The position numbers were made by a program, and so were the translations under genes. The notes under the pieces were generated by a model, which saw only the letters and a program-made list of their open reading frames with translations, was not told the origin of the DNA and searched no databases. From assembly GCF_001280015.1 (NCBI RefSeq), contig NZ_LGDV01000219.1, positions 1 to 39,603 of the forward strand: 39,603 nucleotides of DNA, read 5' to 3'. Of the stretch, positions 9,987 through 17,749 are shown piece by piece (positions within the stretch are counted from its first letter, which is position 1; each line of letters begins with the position of its first letter). This DNA comes from Streptomyces sp. MMG1121. Lineage in GTDB: Bacteria; Actinomycetota; Actinomycetes; Streptomycetales; Streptomycetaceae.

Positions 9987-10266
9987 TAGCGTTTTCTCCG
10001 TTACGTATCGTCTTTCGTCCCTTGGCTGCCCGTGTGGCAGGGGGACTGTGGTGGAGAAGCGCGCCGTCTGGTGCGGGCCGGTCTTCGATCGAAGCACCCG
10101 GGGCTCGCTTCCCCCCGGGGGCCACTACCGAGGACCGGCGGCGGCGAGGTGCGCTTCTCCTCGTTCTTGGTCGTGCGTCGTGCGTCGTTCTGTGTCGTGC
10201 GTATTGCGTTGTGCTACCACACTACAAAGCGTGTGTGACACTCCGCACGTTTCCCCGTATACGGCA
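9987..10266 (-). promoter_or_regulatory. Structured pnp leader with repeated CGTGCGT-like motifs
   Basis: This part of the rpsO-pnp gap contains no convincing gene. It holds a 7-bp closing stem (10077-10083 with 10133-10139) around a CTTCGATCGAAG palindrome (10083-10094) and a second stem (10097-10103 with 10113-10119). A run of TCGTGCG-like short repeats lies at 10171-10213. A possible weak promoter (GTCACA, 17 nt, TAGCAC on the minus strand) lies upstream of the repeats. PNPase mRNA leaders are autoregulated in other bacteria and RNase III cuts this operon in Streptomyces; applying that here is inference. Confidence 0.45.
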
Positions 10267-10305
10267 AAGGGAGCGGCCCCCGAGTCCTTCGGGAACCGCT
10301 CCCTT
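10267..10305 (-). terminator. rpsO-pnp intergenic hairpin (attenuator/processing site)
   Basis: A 10-bp outer stem (10267-10276 with 10296-10305) and a 5-bp inner stem (10279-10283 with 10289-10293) lie 9 nt past the rpsO stop. In Streptomyces the equivalent hairpin partly terminates rpsO transcripts and is processed in the read-through rpsO-pnp mRNA. Position and structure are seen; processing is inferred. Confidence 0.75.
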
Positions 10306-10314
10306 CACGGCGTC

Positions 10315-10602
10315 TTACTTGGCGCCCGCCGCACCACGGCGGATGCCGAGGCGGTCGACCAGCGTACGGAAACGCTGGATGTCCTTCTTCGCCAGGTACT
10401 GGAGAAGGCGGCGGCGCTGACCGACGAGGATCAGCAGGCCACGACGGGAGTGGTGGTCGTGCTTGTGGGTCTTGAGGTGCTCCGTCAGGTCGGAGATCCG
10501 ACGGGAGAGCAGAGCGACCTGGACCTCGGGGGAGCCGGTGTCACCCTCCTTGGTACCGAACTCGCCGATGATCTGCTTCTTCGTAGCGGCGTCGAGCGAC
10601 AC
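10315..10602 (-). CDS. rpsO: 30S ribosomal protein S15
   Basis: A 95-residue S15 that binds the central domain of 16S rRNA during 30S assembly. The family core is evident ([41 protein letters not shown]). The GTG start at 10602 has a GAGGAG ribosome site 6 nt upstream. Its place directly before pnp is nearly universal in bacteria. It may be autoregulated by S15 binding to its own leader, as in other bacteria, but I cannot point to a specific structure here. Confidence 0.98.
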   Translation of the reverse strand: MSLDAATKKQIIGEFGTKEGDTGSPEVQVALLSRRISDLTEHLKTHKHDHHSRRGLLILVGQRRRLLQYLAKKDIQRFRTLVDRLGIRRGAAGAK

Positions 10603-10869
10603 GCGTACTCCTCATAGTCTGTTGAATGCCGCCGAGTGCCCCCGGTCTACGTCTCGGGGAAGCTTCCGTTACTCGGGAGGCGGGGATCCGCTGGGCGCGG
10701 CCACCAGAACCTCGACGGTTCCAGGGGTGCGTACACAAACGGCCGTCAGCCAGGGTACCAGGAGGTGGCGGGCACCTTTCCCCCGGTCTTCGAACCGCCG
10801 GGGCCGGGCGCCCGCGGCCACTAGGGTGAGCGCCGGGACCGAACGTACTCGGGAAGGGGTCGCTGCACG

Positions 10870-11163
10870 ATGACGGAGACGGAAGCGGAGATCAAGGCGC
10901 GCAAGGAGCGGGAGCGGGACGAGCTGTACGCGCTCGACATCTCGGACGTCGAGTGGCACTGCGCCCCGGGCACCGAGGAGCACGAGGAGCGCGTCGAGAT
11001 CGCCTACCTGCCCGAGGGTGCGGTGGCGATGCGCTCCTCCCTGGACCCCGACACCGTGCTGCGCTACACCGAGGCGGAGTGGCGCGCGTTCGTGCTGGGG
11101 GCGCGGGACGGGGAGTTTGATCTGGAGCCCACTGAGCTCAATGGGGGGCTTGCGGCTCAGTGA
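10870..11163 (+). CDS. DUF397-domain protein
   Basis: A 97-residue protein with a charged helical N-terminus. The C-terminal half matches the DUF397 pattern seen in Streptomyces regulators (AMRSSLDP..VLRYTEAEWRAFVLGARDGEFD). DUF397 proteins, including BldB relatives, usually pair with a helix-turn-helix XRE protein, but no such gene is adjacent. ATG at 10870 with GGAAGGGG upstream; a -10-like TAGGGT lies at 10822-10827. It is divergent from rpsO and convergent with eccD. It may be a small regulator or part of a developmental switch; this is inference from the family. Confidence 0.75.
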   Translation: MTETEAEIKARKERERDELYALDISDVEWHCAPGTEEHEERVEIAYLPEGAVAMRSSLDPDTVLRYTEAEWRAFVLGARDGEFDLEPTELNGGLAAQ

Positions 11164-11175
11164 GCGCGACGTGAG

Positions 11176-11205
11176 AAAGGGCGGCACGCACGCGTGCCGC
11201 CCTTT
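11176..11205. terminator. Bidirectional terminator between the DUF397 gene and eccD
   Basis: A perfect inverted repeat with 14-nt arms (11176-11189 and 11192-11205) is followed by TTTT on the plus strand. It sits between two convergent stop codons (11163 + and 11230 -). Confidence 0.9.
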
Positions 11206-11229
11206 TCCGTGCCGTCCTGGCGCCGGCCC

Positions 11230-12744
11230 CTAGCTGGTCATCGCCCGCGCCCGCGCGTAGACGTCGAACACGGCCAGTGCCAGCGGGATCAGCGTGAGCA
11301 GGACGAAGCTCTCGGCGATCTCCAGGAAGCGGCCCCAGAACGGGGTGACTCCGCGGCGCGGGGTGATCAGACCGATCGCGGTGACCAGGGCGGTGGCCGC
11401 GCCGACCGCAGCGGCGAGCCAGATGCTGCGGATGTCCAGGGCGGTGGTGTCGCCCCGGAAGGCGTCCAGCAGATAGCCCTTGGGCGGGTTCAGGGCGAGC
11501 CCGAGCCCGAGGAAGACGATCGCGGCCAGGCCTGCGGCCAGGGTGGCACCGACCTGCGCCGTGTAACGGAACAGGTGCGCCCGCATCAGCATCGCCACGC
11601 CGGTCGCGAGGGCGAGGAGCTGGGCCCAGATGTTGCTGGAGAAGCCGAGGACGATCGACGCGCCCACGGCGACGAGGGCACAGCCTCCGACGAGACCGAC
11701 GAGCAGTTCGTGGCCGCGCCGGGCCTGGGCGGCCACGCGCTCGAGGTCCACCGGCTCCTGAGGTGCGGGCTCGCCGGTGTCGTAGCCGCCGCGGGACGGG
11801 TTGGGCGGTTCGAAGCCGATGGGCAGCCGGGCGAAGCGCATCGACAGGCCCGGCAGGAAGGCCAGCGCCACGACGGACAGCGGGGCGCAGACGGCTGCCG
11901 TCTCGATGGGCTTCAGATCGGTGAGGATCGCGATGAAGGTGGTGATCAGACCGATGGCCGAGGCGAAGACGAACGCCACGAAGGGTCCGTCACCGCCCGG
12001 CGACACCAGGGTGAGCACCAGGGCCGCGACGAGAACCGCCGTACAGGCGAGCAGGAACTGAAGCCGTCCGATGCCCTCGCCTGTGGAGAGCGGGAGCAGT
12101 CCCGAGCCGGCCACGGCGACGTTCGGCAGAGCACCGAGTCCCAGCGCGACCGCGGAGCCTCGGTCGTCGTACACGCGCGCGCGTACGCATGCCAGGGTGA
12201 CGAGCAGGATGCCGGTGACGCCCGCGATGACGCCCTGCAGACTGTGCATGTCGTGGCGGACCTGGGAGCTCCAGGCCACGAACGCGAGCAGCGCGGGCAG
12301 GATGCCGCCCGCGACGAGGCCGGCGGCACGGGTGAGGTCGCCGCTCCACAGGGTGCGGTCGCGCGTGACGGCGGAGGCCACCGCCTCGGAGACGTCGTCG
12401 AGGACGGCGGGCGGCAGCGACTCCGCGAACGGGCGCAGGGTGAGCAACTCGCCGTCGAGGATGCGCTGCGCCGTGAACGACCGGGCTCCGTCGAGGACCG
12501 TGCCGTCACGCCGTACGAGGTGGTAGCCGACCGGAGCGCCCTCGGTGGGGCTCTGCTGGGACAGGCGCAGAATCTCCGGGTAGAGGTCGGCGACCGGGAC
12601 GTCGTCGGGCAACGCCACGTCGATGCGGCTGTCCGGCGCCACGATGGTGACCCGGCAGAAGCCGAATCCCATGCCTGCCCCGGAAGGGGCTCCGGTGCCC
12701 GGTCCGCCGGTCGCGCCGGCAGGCGCGGAGGCCGTCATGCTCAC
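11230..12744 (-). CDS. eccD: Type VII secretion integral membrane protein EccD
   Basis: EccD is the polytopic core of the ESX/type VII inner-membrane channel. The 504-residue protein starts with a ubiquitin-like cytosolic domain (about residues 24-105, CRVTIVAPDSRIDVALPDDVPVADL... in two parts, ending LLTLRPF). About eleven hydrophobic helices follow, with a hydrophilic loop (PPNPSRGGYDTGEPAPQEPVDLE). GTG at 12744 has GGGGGA 7 nt upstream; an ATG two codons later (12738) is equally plausible. It is divergent from eccC across a 331-nt gap, an arrangement expected for the Streptomyces ESX locus. It would assemble with EccB, EccC and EccE encoded in this window. Confidence 0.93.
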   Translation of the reverse strand: MSMTASAPAGATGGPGTGAPSGAGMGFGFCRVTIVAPDSRIDVALPDDVPVADLYPEILRLSQQSPTEGAPVGYHLVRRDGTVLDGARSFTAQRILDGELLTLRPFAESLPPAVLDDVSEAVASAVTRDRTLWSGDLTRAAGLVAGGILPALLAFVAWSSQVRHDMHSLQGVIAGVTGILLVTLACVRARVYDDRGSAVALGLGALPNVAVAGSGLLPLSTGEGIGRLQFLLACTAVLVAALVLTLVSPGGDGPFVAFVFASAIGLITTFIAILTDLKPIETAAVCAPLSVVALAFLPGLSMRFARLPIGFEPPNPSRGGYDTGEPAPQEPVDLERVAAQARRGHELLVGLVGGCALVAVGASIVLGFSSNIWAQLLALATGVAMLMRAHLFRYTAQVGATLAAGLAAIVFLGLGLALNPPKGYLLDAFRGDTTALDIRSIWLAAAVGAATALVTAIGLITPRRGVTPFWGRFLEIAESFVLLTLIPLALAVFDVYARARAMTS

Positions 12745-12898
12745 CTGCTGTTCCCCCTCGTCGGCGATGGGGCGGCAAGCGACGCCGCCGCGCACCCTTC
12801 CGCCCGTAAAGATCCTGTGTAGGTTGTGCAGCGCCCCGCGCTCCACCGGTCGGCCGGGCGGCCGCAGCCGGGGTCTGCGAGGAGGTACTTCCTTCGAA

Positions 12899-12941
12899 CA
12901 GTTGTGGAATGCCCGGGTTTTCCCGGAAGGATTCGCAACTG
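12899..12941. repeat. Imperfect inverted repeat in the eccD-eccC intergenic region
   Basis: Three nested paired blocks are seen: CAGTTG/CAACTG (12899-12904, 12936-12941), GAAT/ATTC (12907-12910, 12931-12934) and CCGGG/CCCGG (12913-12917, 12922-12926) around TTTT. It lies between divergent genes, so it may be a regulator site or a leader structure for eccD. The rest of the 12745-13075 gap contains only the promoter listed next. Confidence 0.5.
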
Positions 12942-12975
12942 CTCACGCGTCTCACCGGCACCCTACCGCCCGCCG

Positions 12976-12998
12976 TTGTCAGTGGTTGTCAGTAGGAT
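12976..12998 (+). promoter_or_regulatory. Candidate RecA-independent DNA-damage (PafBC-type) promoter of eccC
   Basis: TTGTCAGTG (12976-12984), exactly 8 nt, then TAGGAT (12993-12998). This fits the RecA-NDp consensus tTGTCRgtg-N8-TAnnnT known from mycobacteria and used by PafBC. The expected transcript start, near 13005, leaves about 70 nt of leader to the eccC GTG. GTTGTCAGT also occurs as a direct repeat (12975-12983, 12985-12992 partial). The sequence match is seen; regulation by PafBC is inference. Confidence 0.6.
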
Positions 12999-13075
12999 CG
13001 CGCTTCGCGGTCGACGTTCGCCTGACACGGGGCGGCGGACGAAACATCTCGGTCCGGCAAGGGAATTGGTGCGTA

Positions 13076-16000
13076 GTGAGCCACATCGTCGTCAAGCGCC
13101 CACCACGGGCACTGCCGAAGGAAGTGCCCACGGACGAGGTCGTACTGCAAGCTCCGCCGGAACTGCCGCGCGGGCAGCAGGAAGGCGCACTGATGCAGCT
13201 CCTGCCCATGCTCGGCATGGGCGGATCCGTGGTGTTCTTCTTCAACCCGCAGGCCCAGCCCTTCATGAAGATCATGGGCATGGTCATGGTGGCGTCGACG
13301 ATCGGCATGGGCATCTCGATGCTCGTCCGCTATCGCCGCGGCAGCCAGGGGCAGATGGCCGACCTGCGACGTGACTACCTCCGCTACCTGTCACAGACCC
13401 GGCGCGGTGCGATGGACACCGCGAAGTCCCAGCGCGACGCCCAGTTCTATCTGCACCCTTCGCCGGAGCAACTGTGGGCACTGGTCGCCGAGGGCAGCCG
13501 GGTGTGGGAACGGCGTTCCGCCGACGAGGACTTCGGACAGGTGCGGGTGGGCCTCGGTCCGCAGGCCCTGGCCACTCCCCTGGTCCCGCCGCAGACCGCC
13601 CCGGTCGACGAGCTGGAGCCGCTGACCGCGGGCGCCATGCAGCGCTTCCTGGCCACACACGGCACCATCGAGGACCTGCCGATGGCGGTCTCGCTGCGAG
13701 CCTTCTACCACGTGACGATCAGCGGCGAGCCGGGCACCGTGCGCGGCACCGCGCGGGCCGTCGCCGCCTCCCTCGCCTCCCTGCACTCCCCCGAGGACCT
13801 GGTCATCGCCGTCGTCACCGGGCGTGAGTCGGTGCCCGAGTGGGAGTGGGCCAAGTGGCTCCCGCACGTGCAGGCCCCGGGCCTCGCCGACGGCGCCGGC
13901 AGCATCCGCCTGATCACCACGGACCCGGTGGAGCTGGAGGACCGGCTCGCCTCCCGGCTGGAAGGCCGCCCGCGTTTCCACCCCGGCGGAGCGCCCGTCG
14001 CAGACCAGCCGCAGCTGGTGGTCGTGCTCGACGGCATCTCCCTGCCGCCCGCGTCGTTGCTGGCCAGCCCGGAGGGTATGCAGGGCGTGACCGTCCTGGA
14101 GGTCGTGCCCGGCGACCTCACCAGCGGCCGCGGCGATCTGTCCATCGTGGTGCAACCGAAGGAACTGCGCCTGGAGTCGGCGCACGGCATGGTCTACGAG
14201 GGGACGCCGGACGTCCTGTCCTACGAGGCCGCGGAGGCTCTCGCGCGCCAGCTCGCGCCGTTGCGGATGGCGTCGGGTGGGGACGACGATGAACCGCTGC
14301 TCGCCAACCTGGAGTTCACGGACCTGTTGAACCTGGGCGACGCCGCCTCGGTCGACCCGAAGCGCACGTGGCGGCCGCGCTCGCAGTCGGAGCGGCTGCG
14401 CGTGCCGATCGGTCTCGGCGAGGACGGCCGGCCCGTGATGCTCGACCTCAAGGAAGCCGCCCAGGAGGGCATGGGCCCGCACGGCCTGTGCGTCGGCGCG
14501 ACCGGTTCCGGCAAGTCGGAGCTGCTGCGCACCCTGGTGCTGGGCCTCGCGGTCACGCACTCCTCCGAGACCCTGAACTTCGTCCTCGCGGACTTCAAGG
14601 GTGGCGCGACCTTCGCCGGCATGGCCCAGATGCCGCACGTGGCGGCGGTCATCACCAACCTGGCCGACGACCTCACCCTGGTCGACCGCATGGGCGACTC
14701 GATCCGCGGTGAACTCAACCGCCGCCAGGAGATGCTGCGCGACGCGGGCAACTACGCCAACATCCACGACTACGAGAAGGCCCGCGCGGCAGGCGCCCCG
14801 CTCCAGCCGATCCCCTCCCTCGTGCTGGTGATCGACGAGTTCAGCGAGCTGCTGACCGCGAAGCCGGACTTCATCGAGATGTTCGTGCAGATCGGCCGTA
14901 TCGGCCGTTCGCTGGGCGTGCACCTGCTCCTGGCCTCGCAGCGCCTGGAAGAGGGCCGGCTGCGCGGCCTGGAGACGTATCTGTCGTACCGCATCGGTCT
15001 GCGCACGTTCTCCGCGGCGGAGTCCCGCGCGGCACTCGGCGTCCCCGACGCCTACGAACTGCCGAACGTCCCGGGTTCCGGCTTCCTGAAGTTCGGTACC
15101 GACGAGATGGTCCGCTTCAAGGCCGCCTACGTCTCCGGGGTGTACCGCACCAGCTCGCAGCAGGCGGCGGCGCTCGGCGGCCCGCTGCCCGTCGACCGCA
15201 GGCCGGTCCTCTTCACCGCGGCGGAGGTGCCGGTCCAATACGCGCCGGTCCCGCAGCAGCGCCGGGCGACGGCCGAGGAGCAGCAGGACGACGCGCTCGC
15301 CGACACCGTGCTCGACGTGATCGTGCGGCGCCTGGAGGCGCAGGGCCCGGCCGCCCACCAGGTGTGGCTGCCCCCGCTGGACAGCCCGCCGTCGCTCGAC
15401 GCGCTGCTGCCGGGGCTCGCCCCGGTGTCTGGCCGCGGCATGACCCAGCCCGGTTACGAGGGCGCGGGGCGGCTCGTCGTTCCGGCCGGCCTCATCGACA
15501 AGCCGTACGAGCAGCGGCGCGACCCGCTGTGGGTCGACTTCGGCGGCGCGGCCGGCCACATGCAGATCATCGGCGGTCCGCAGTCCGGCAAGTCGACGCT
15601 GCTGCGCTCGATCATCGCGGCGTTCGCGCTCACGCACACCCCGCGGGAGGTGCAGTTCTACGGCCTGGACTTCGGTGGTGGCGGTATGGCCTCGGTGGCC
15701 GGCCTGCCGCACGTGGGCGGCGTCGCCTCGCGTCTGGACCCCGAGAAGGTCCGGCGTACGGCGGCCGAGGTGTACGGCGTGATGACCCGTCGCGAGGAGT
15801 ACTTCCGCGCCTCCGGGATCTCTTCCATCGCCGAGTTCCGCTCGCGTCGCGCGCGTGGTGAGATCTCGGTGACCGACCAGCCGTGGGGCGACGTCTTCCT
15901 GGTCATCGACGGCTGGGGCAACTTCAAGACGGACTACGAGGCCCTGGAGCCGCTGATCCTGGACATCGCCGCGCGCGGTCTGGGCTACGGCATCCACCTG

Positions 16001-17041
16001 ATCCTCACCGGTTCGCGCTCGATGGAGGTCCGCGCGAACCTCAAGGACCACCTGATGAACCGTCTGGAGCTGCGGCTGGGCGACCCCATGGACTCGGAGG
16101 TCGACCGCAGGGTCGCGGCCAACGTCCCCACCGGGGTGCCGGGCCGCGGTCTGACCCCGCAGAAGCAGCACTTCATGGCGGCGGTTCCGCGTATCGACGG
16201 CCTGTCCTCCGACACCGACCTCGCCGAGGCGACGACCGCCCTCGCTGCCGAGGTCACCCGCCACTGGCAGGAACCCGGTGCGCCGAAGGTACGCCTGCTG
16301 CCGCGCGAGTTCCCCGCGGCCCAGCTCCCGCCGGGCGACCGTTTCCCGGACCGGGGCGTCTCCTTCGCCCTCGACGAGGACAACCTCGAGCCGGTGTTCG
16401 TGGACTTCGAACAGGACCCGTTCTTCCTGGTGTTCGGAGAGAGCGAGTCCGGCAAGTCGAACCTGCTGAAGCTGCTGATCAAGCGTCTCACCGAGCGGTA
16501 CGACGGGGACGCCTGCAAGCTCTTCGTCGTCGACAACCGCCGCTCGCTGCTCGGGGTGACCCCGGACTCGCACCTGGCCGAGTACATCCCGATGTCGAAC
16601 CAGATGCAGCACCACATGGACGCGCTGGCCGACCTGATGCAGCGCCGCACGCCCACGGCCGACGTGACCCCTGAGCAGCTGCGCAACCGCAGCTGGTGGC
16701 GGGGCCCGGCGGTGTACGTCGTCATCGACGACTACGACCTGGTGTCCACGTCGAGCGGCAACCCGCTGGCGGGCCTGACGGAAATGCTCCCGTTCGCCCG
16801 CGACGTCGGCGTCCGCTTCATCATCGCCCGGTCCACGGCGGGCTCGGGGCGCGCCGGTTACGAGTCCTTCATGCAGCGCATCAAGGAACTCGGCGCCCAG
16901 GGCGTGGTCCTCTCGGGCGACCCGGCCGAGGGCGACCTGCTGGGCGGCGTCCGCCCGCGGCCGATGCCGGCGGGACGGGGCACCTTCGTGTCGCGGAAGA
17001 GGGGCAAGCCGATGGTGCAGGTCGGACTCATGGAGTCCTAG
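13076..17041 (+). CDS. eccC: Type VII secretion motor ATPase EccC
   Basis: FtsK/SpoIIIE-type ATPase that drives ESX secretion and recognises WXG100 substrates. The 1321-residue single-chain protein has two N-terminal membrane helices (about residues 38-83), then three ATPase domains. Walker A motifs are GATGSGKS (about 475), GGPQSGKS (about 834) and GESESGKS (about 1120). Walker B-like motifs are LVLVIDEF (about 582), VFLVIDGW (about 940) and VYVVIDDY (about 1213); only the first keeps the catalytic DE pair, as in other EccC proteins, where domain 1 is the active one. The GTG at 13076 (SHIVVKRPPRA) is chosen because that is the conserved EccC N-terminus; the frame is open for 151 more codons upstream without homology. 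It has an AAGGGA site 11 nt upstream. Confidence 0.96.
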   Translation: MSHIVVKRPPRALPKEVPTDEVVLQAPPELPRGQQEGALMQLLPMLGMGGSVVFFFNPQAQPFMKIMGMVMVASTIGMGISMLVRYRRGSQGQMADLRRDYLRYLSQTRRGAMDTAKSQRDAQFYLHPSPEQLWALVAEGSRVWERRSADEDFGQVRVGLGPQALATPLVPPQTAPVDELEPLTAGAMQRFLATHGTIEDLPMAVSLRAFYHVTISGEPGTVRGTARAVAASLASLHSPEDLVIAVVTGRESVPEWEWAKWLPHVQAPGLADGAGSIRLITTDPVELEDRLASRLEGRPRFHPGGAPVADQPQLVVVLDGISLPPASLLASPEGMQGVTVLEVVPGDLTSGRGDLSIVVQPKELRLESAHGMVYEGTPDVLSYEAAEALARQLAPLRMASGGDDDEPLLANLEFTDLLNLGDAASVDPKRTWRPRSQSERLRVPIGLGEDGRPVMLDLKEAAQEGMGPHGLCVGATGSGKSELLRTLVLGLAVTHSSETLNFVLADFKGGATFAGMAQMPHVAAVITNLADDLTLVDRMGDSIRGELNRRQEMLRDAGNYANIHDYEKARAAGAPLQPIPSLVLVIDEFSELLTAKPDFIEMFVQIGRIGRSLGVHLLLASQRLEEGRLRGLETYLSYRIGLRTFSAAESRAALGVPDAYELPNVPGSGFLKFGTDEMVRFKAAYVSGVYRTSSQQAAALGGPLPVDRRPVLFTAAEVPVQYAPVPQQRRATAEEQQDDALADTVLDVIVRRLEAQGPAAHQVWLPPLDSPPSLDALLPGLAPVSGRGMTQPGYEGAGRLVVPAGLIDKPYEQRRDPLWVDFGGAAGHMQIIGGPQSGKSTLLRSIIAAFALTHTPREVQFYGLDFGGGGMASVAGLPHVGGVASRLDPEKVRRTAAEVYGVMTRREEYFRASGISSIAEFRSRRARGEISVTDQPWGDVFLVIDGWGNFKTDYEALEPLILDIAARGLGYGIHLILTGSRSMEVRANLKDHLMNRLELRLGDPMDSEVDRRVAANVPTGVPGRGLTPQKQHFMAAVPRIDGLSSDTDLAEATTALAAEVTRHWQEPGAPKVRLLPREFPAAQLPPGDRFPDRGVSFALDEDNLEPVFVDFEQDPFFLVFGESESGKSNLLKLLIKRLTERYDGDACKLFVVDNRRSLLGVTPDSHLAEYIPMSNQMQHHMDALADLMQRRTPTADVTPEQLRNRSWWRGPAVYVVIDDYDLVSTSSGNPLAGLTEMLPFARDVGVRFIIARSTAGSGRAGYESFMQRIKELGAQGVVLSGDPAEGDLLGGVRPRPMPAGRGTFVSRKRGKPMVQVGLMES

Positions 17042-17049
17042 TTCTCCGA

Positions 17050-17112
17050 AGCCGTTCCCGAACGGCTCCTCCCCCAACCTGGATGCCGCGGACCATGCCG
17101 GTCCGCGGCATC
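17050..17112 (+). terminator. Tandem hairpins ending the eccC transcript
   Basis: A short stem (17050-17057 with 17060-17067) is followed by a perfect 13-bp stem with a 5-nt loop (17082-17094 with 17100-17112) and TCTTGCCGTT. Both lie right after the eccC stop, so the next module probably has its own promoter in 17113-17283, where I could not pick a clear one. Confidence 0.8.
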
Positions 17113-17283
17113 TTGCCGTTGTGTGCAGGGGTGAGGTGCAGGCCTTGTGCGCAATCGGGATTGGTGCTGTGCCCGTCCCGGCACCCTGCTATTTTTACCA
17201 ACGCTAGACGATCCACAGGGATGTGCCAGACGGTTCATATGGAATTCGATGACCGAGCGGGCACTGCGCGGGGGTGATCATCC

Positions 17284-17745
17284 ATGGCATGGGACGAGTG
17301 GGAGCAGCTCAAGACGGACGCGCAGGCGCGTCGGCAGGCTGGGGCGACGCACATGCAGCTCAACCAACTGGCCACTCCCGATGGAGGCGGCGGCAGCAGC
17401 CCGCGCGGTGACCTCACCGCCCACCAGAAGGACCTTGCCGGGATCGGCTCAGCAGCACACGACCTCTTCAACGAATTCAGCGGATGCAGTGATTACTCCC
17501 GCCTCTCCTCCATGAAGGCAGCCGGAGGACTCAAGAGCGAGGGCTTCGCCATCGGGGCCGCACTCGATCACGTCGCCGAGCGCTGGATCGACCAAGTCCA
17601 GACCCTGCTGGACGCCTGCGCCCACATCTCCAACCACCTGCGCTACACAGCGAACCAGCACGCGGCCGACGAGTCCTACATCGCCGGCACGCTGAGCAGC
17701 ATCTCCCAGCTGGACCAGGGCTTCGACGAGCGAAAGGGCAGCTGA
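17284..17745 (+). CDS. Small helical protein, possible type VII partner of the next gene
   Basis: A 153-residue protein without signal peptide or membrane span. It has two predicted helical stretches (about 1-30 and 88-150) joined by a Gly/Ser/Pro-rich linker (34-42), and no clear WXG motif. The ATG has GGGGGTGATC upstream. It ends 4 nt before the next gene, so the two are surely cotranscribed. Small helical proteins placed directly before large WXG/LXG proteins commonly act as dimer partners or secretion chaperones in type VII systems; I infer that role here from position and fold. No family name is claimed. Confidence 0.7.
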   Translation: MAWDEWEQLKTDAQARRQAGATHMQLNQLATPDGGGGSSPRGDLTAHQKDLAGIGSAAHDLFNEFSGCSDYSRLSSMKAAGGLKSEGFAIGAALDHVAERWIDQVQTLLDACAHISNHLRYTANQHAADESYIAGTLSSISQLDQGFDERKGS

Positions 17746-17749
17746 CGCA

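Noticed and set aside
7950..9989. A 679-codon frame antisense to pnp
   Set aside because: Asp/Val/Gly/Arg-biased shadow of PNPase codons, no ribosome site or motif.
13391..17077. A 1228-codon open frame antisense to eccC
   Set aside because: Typical high-GC antisense shadow: its translation is rich in Arg/His/Val/Gln with no family features, and the opposite strand encodes a clear EccC with three ATPase domains.
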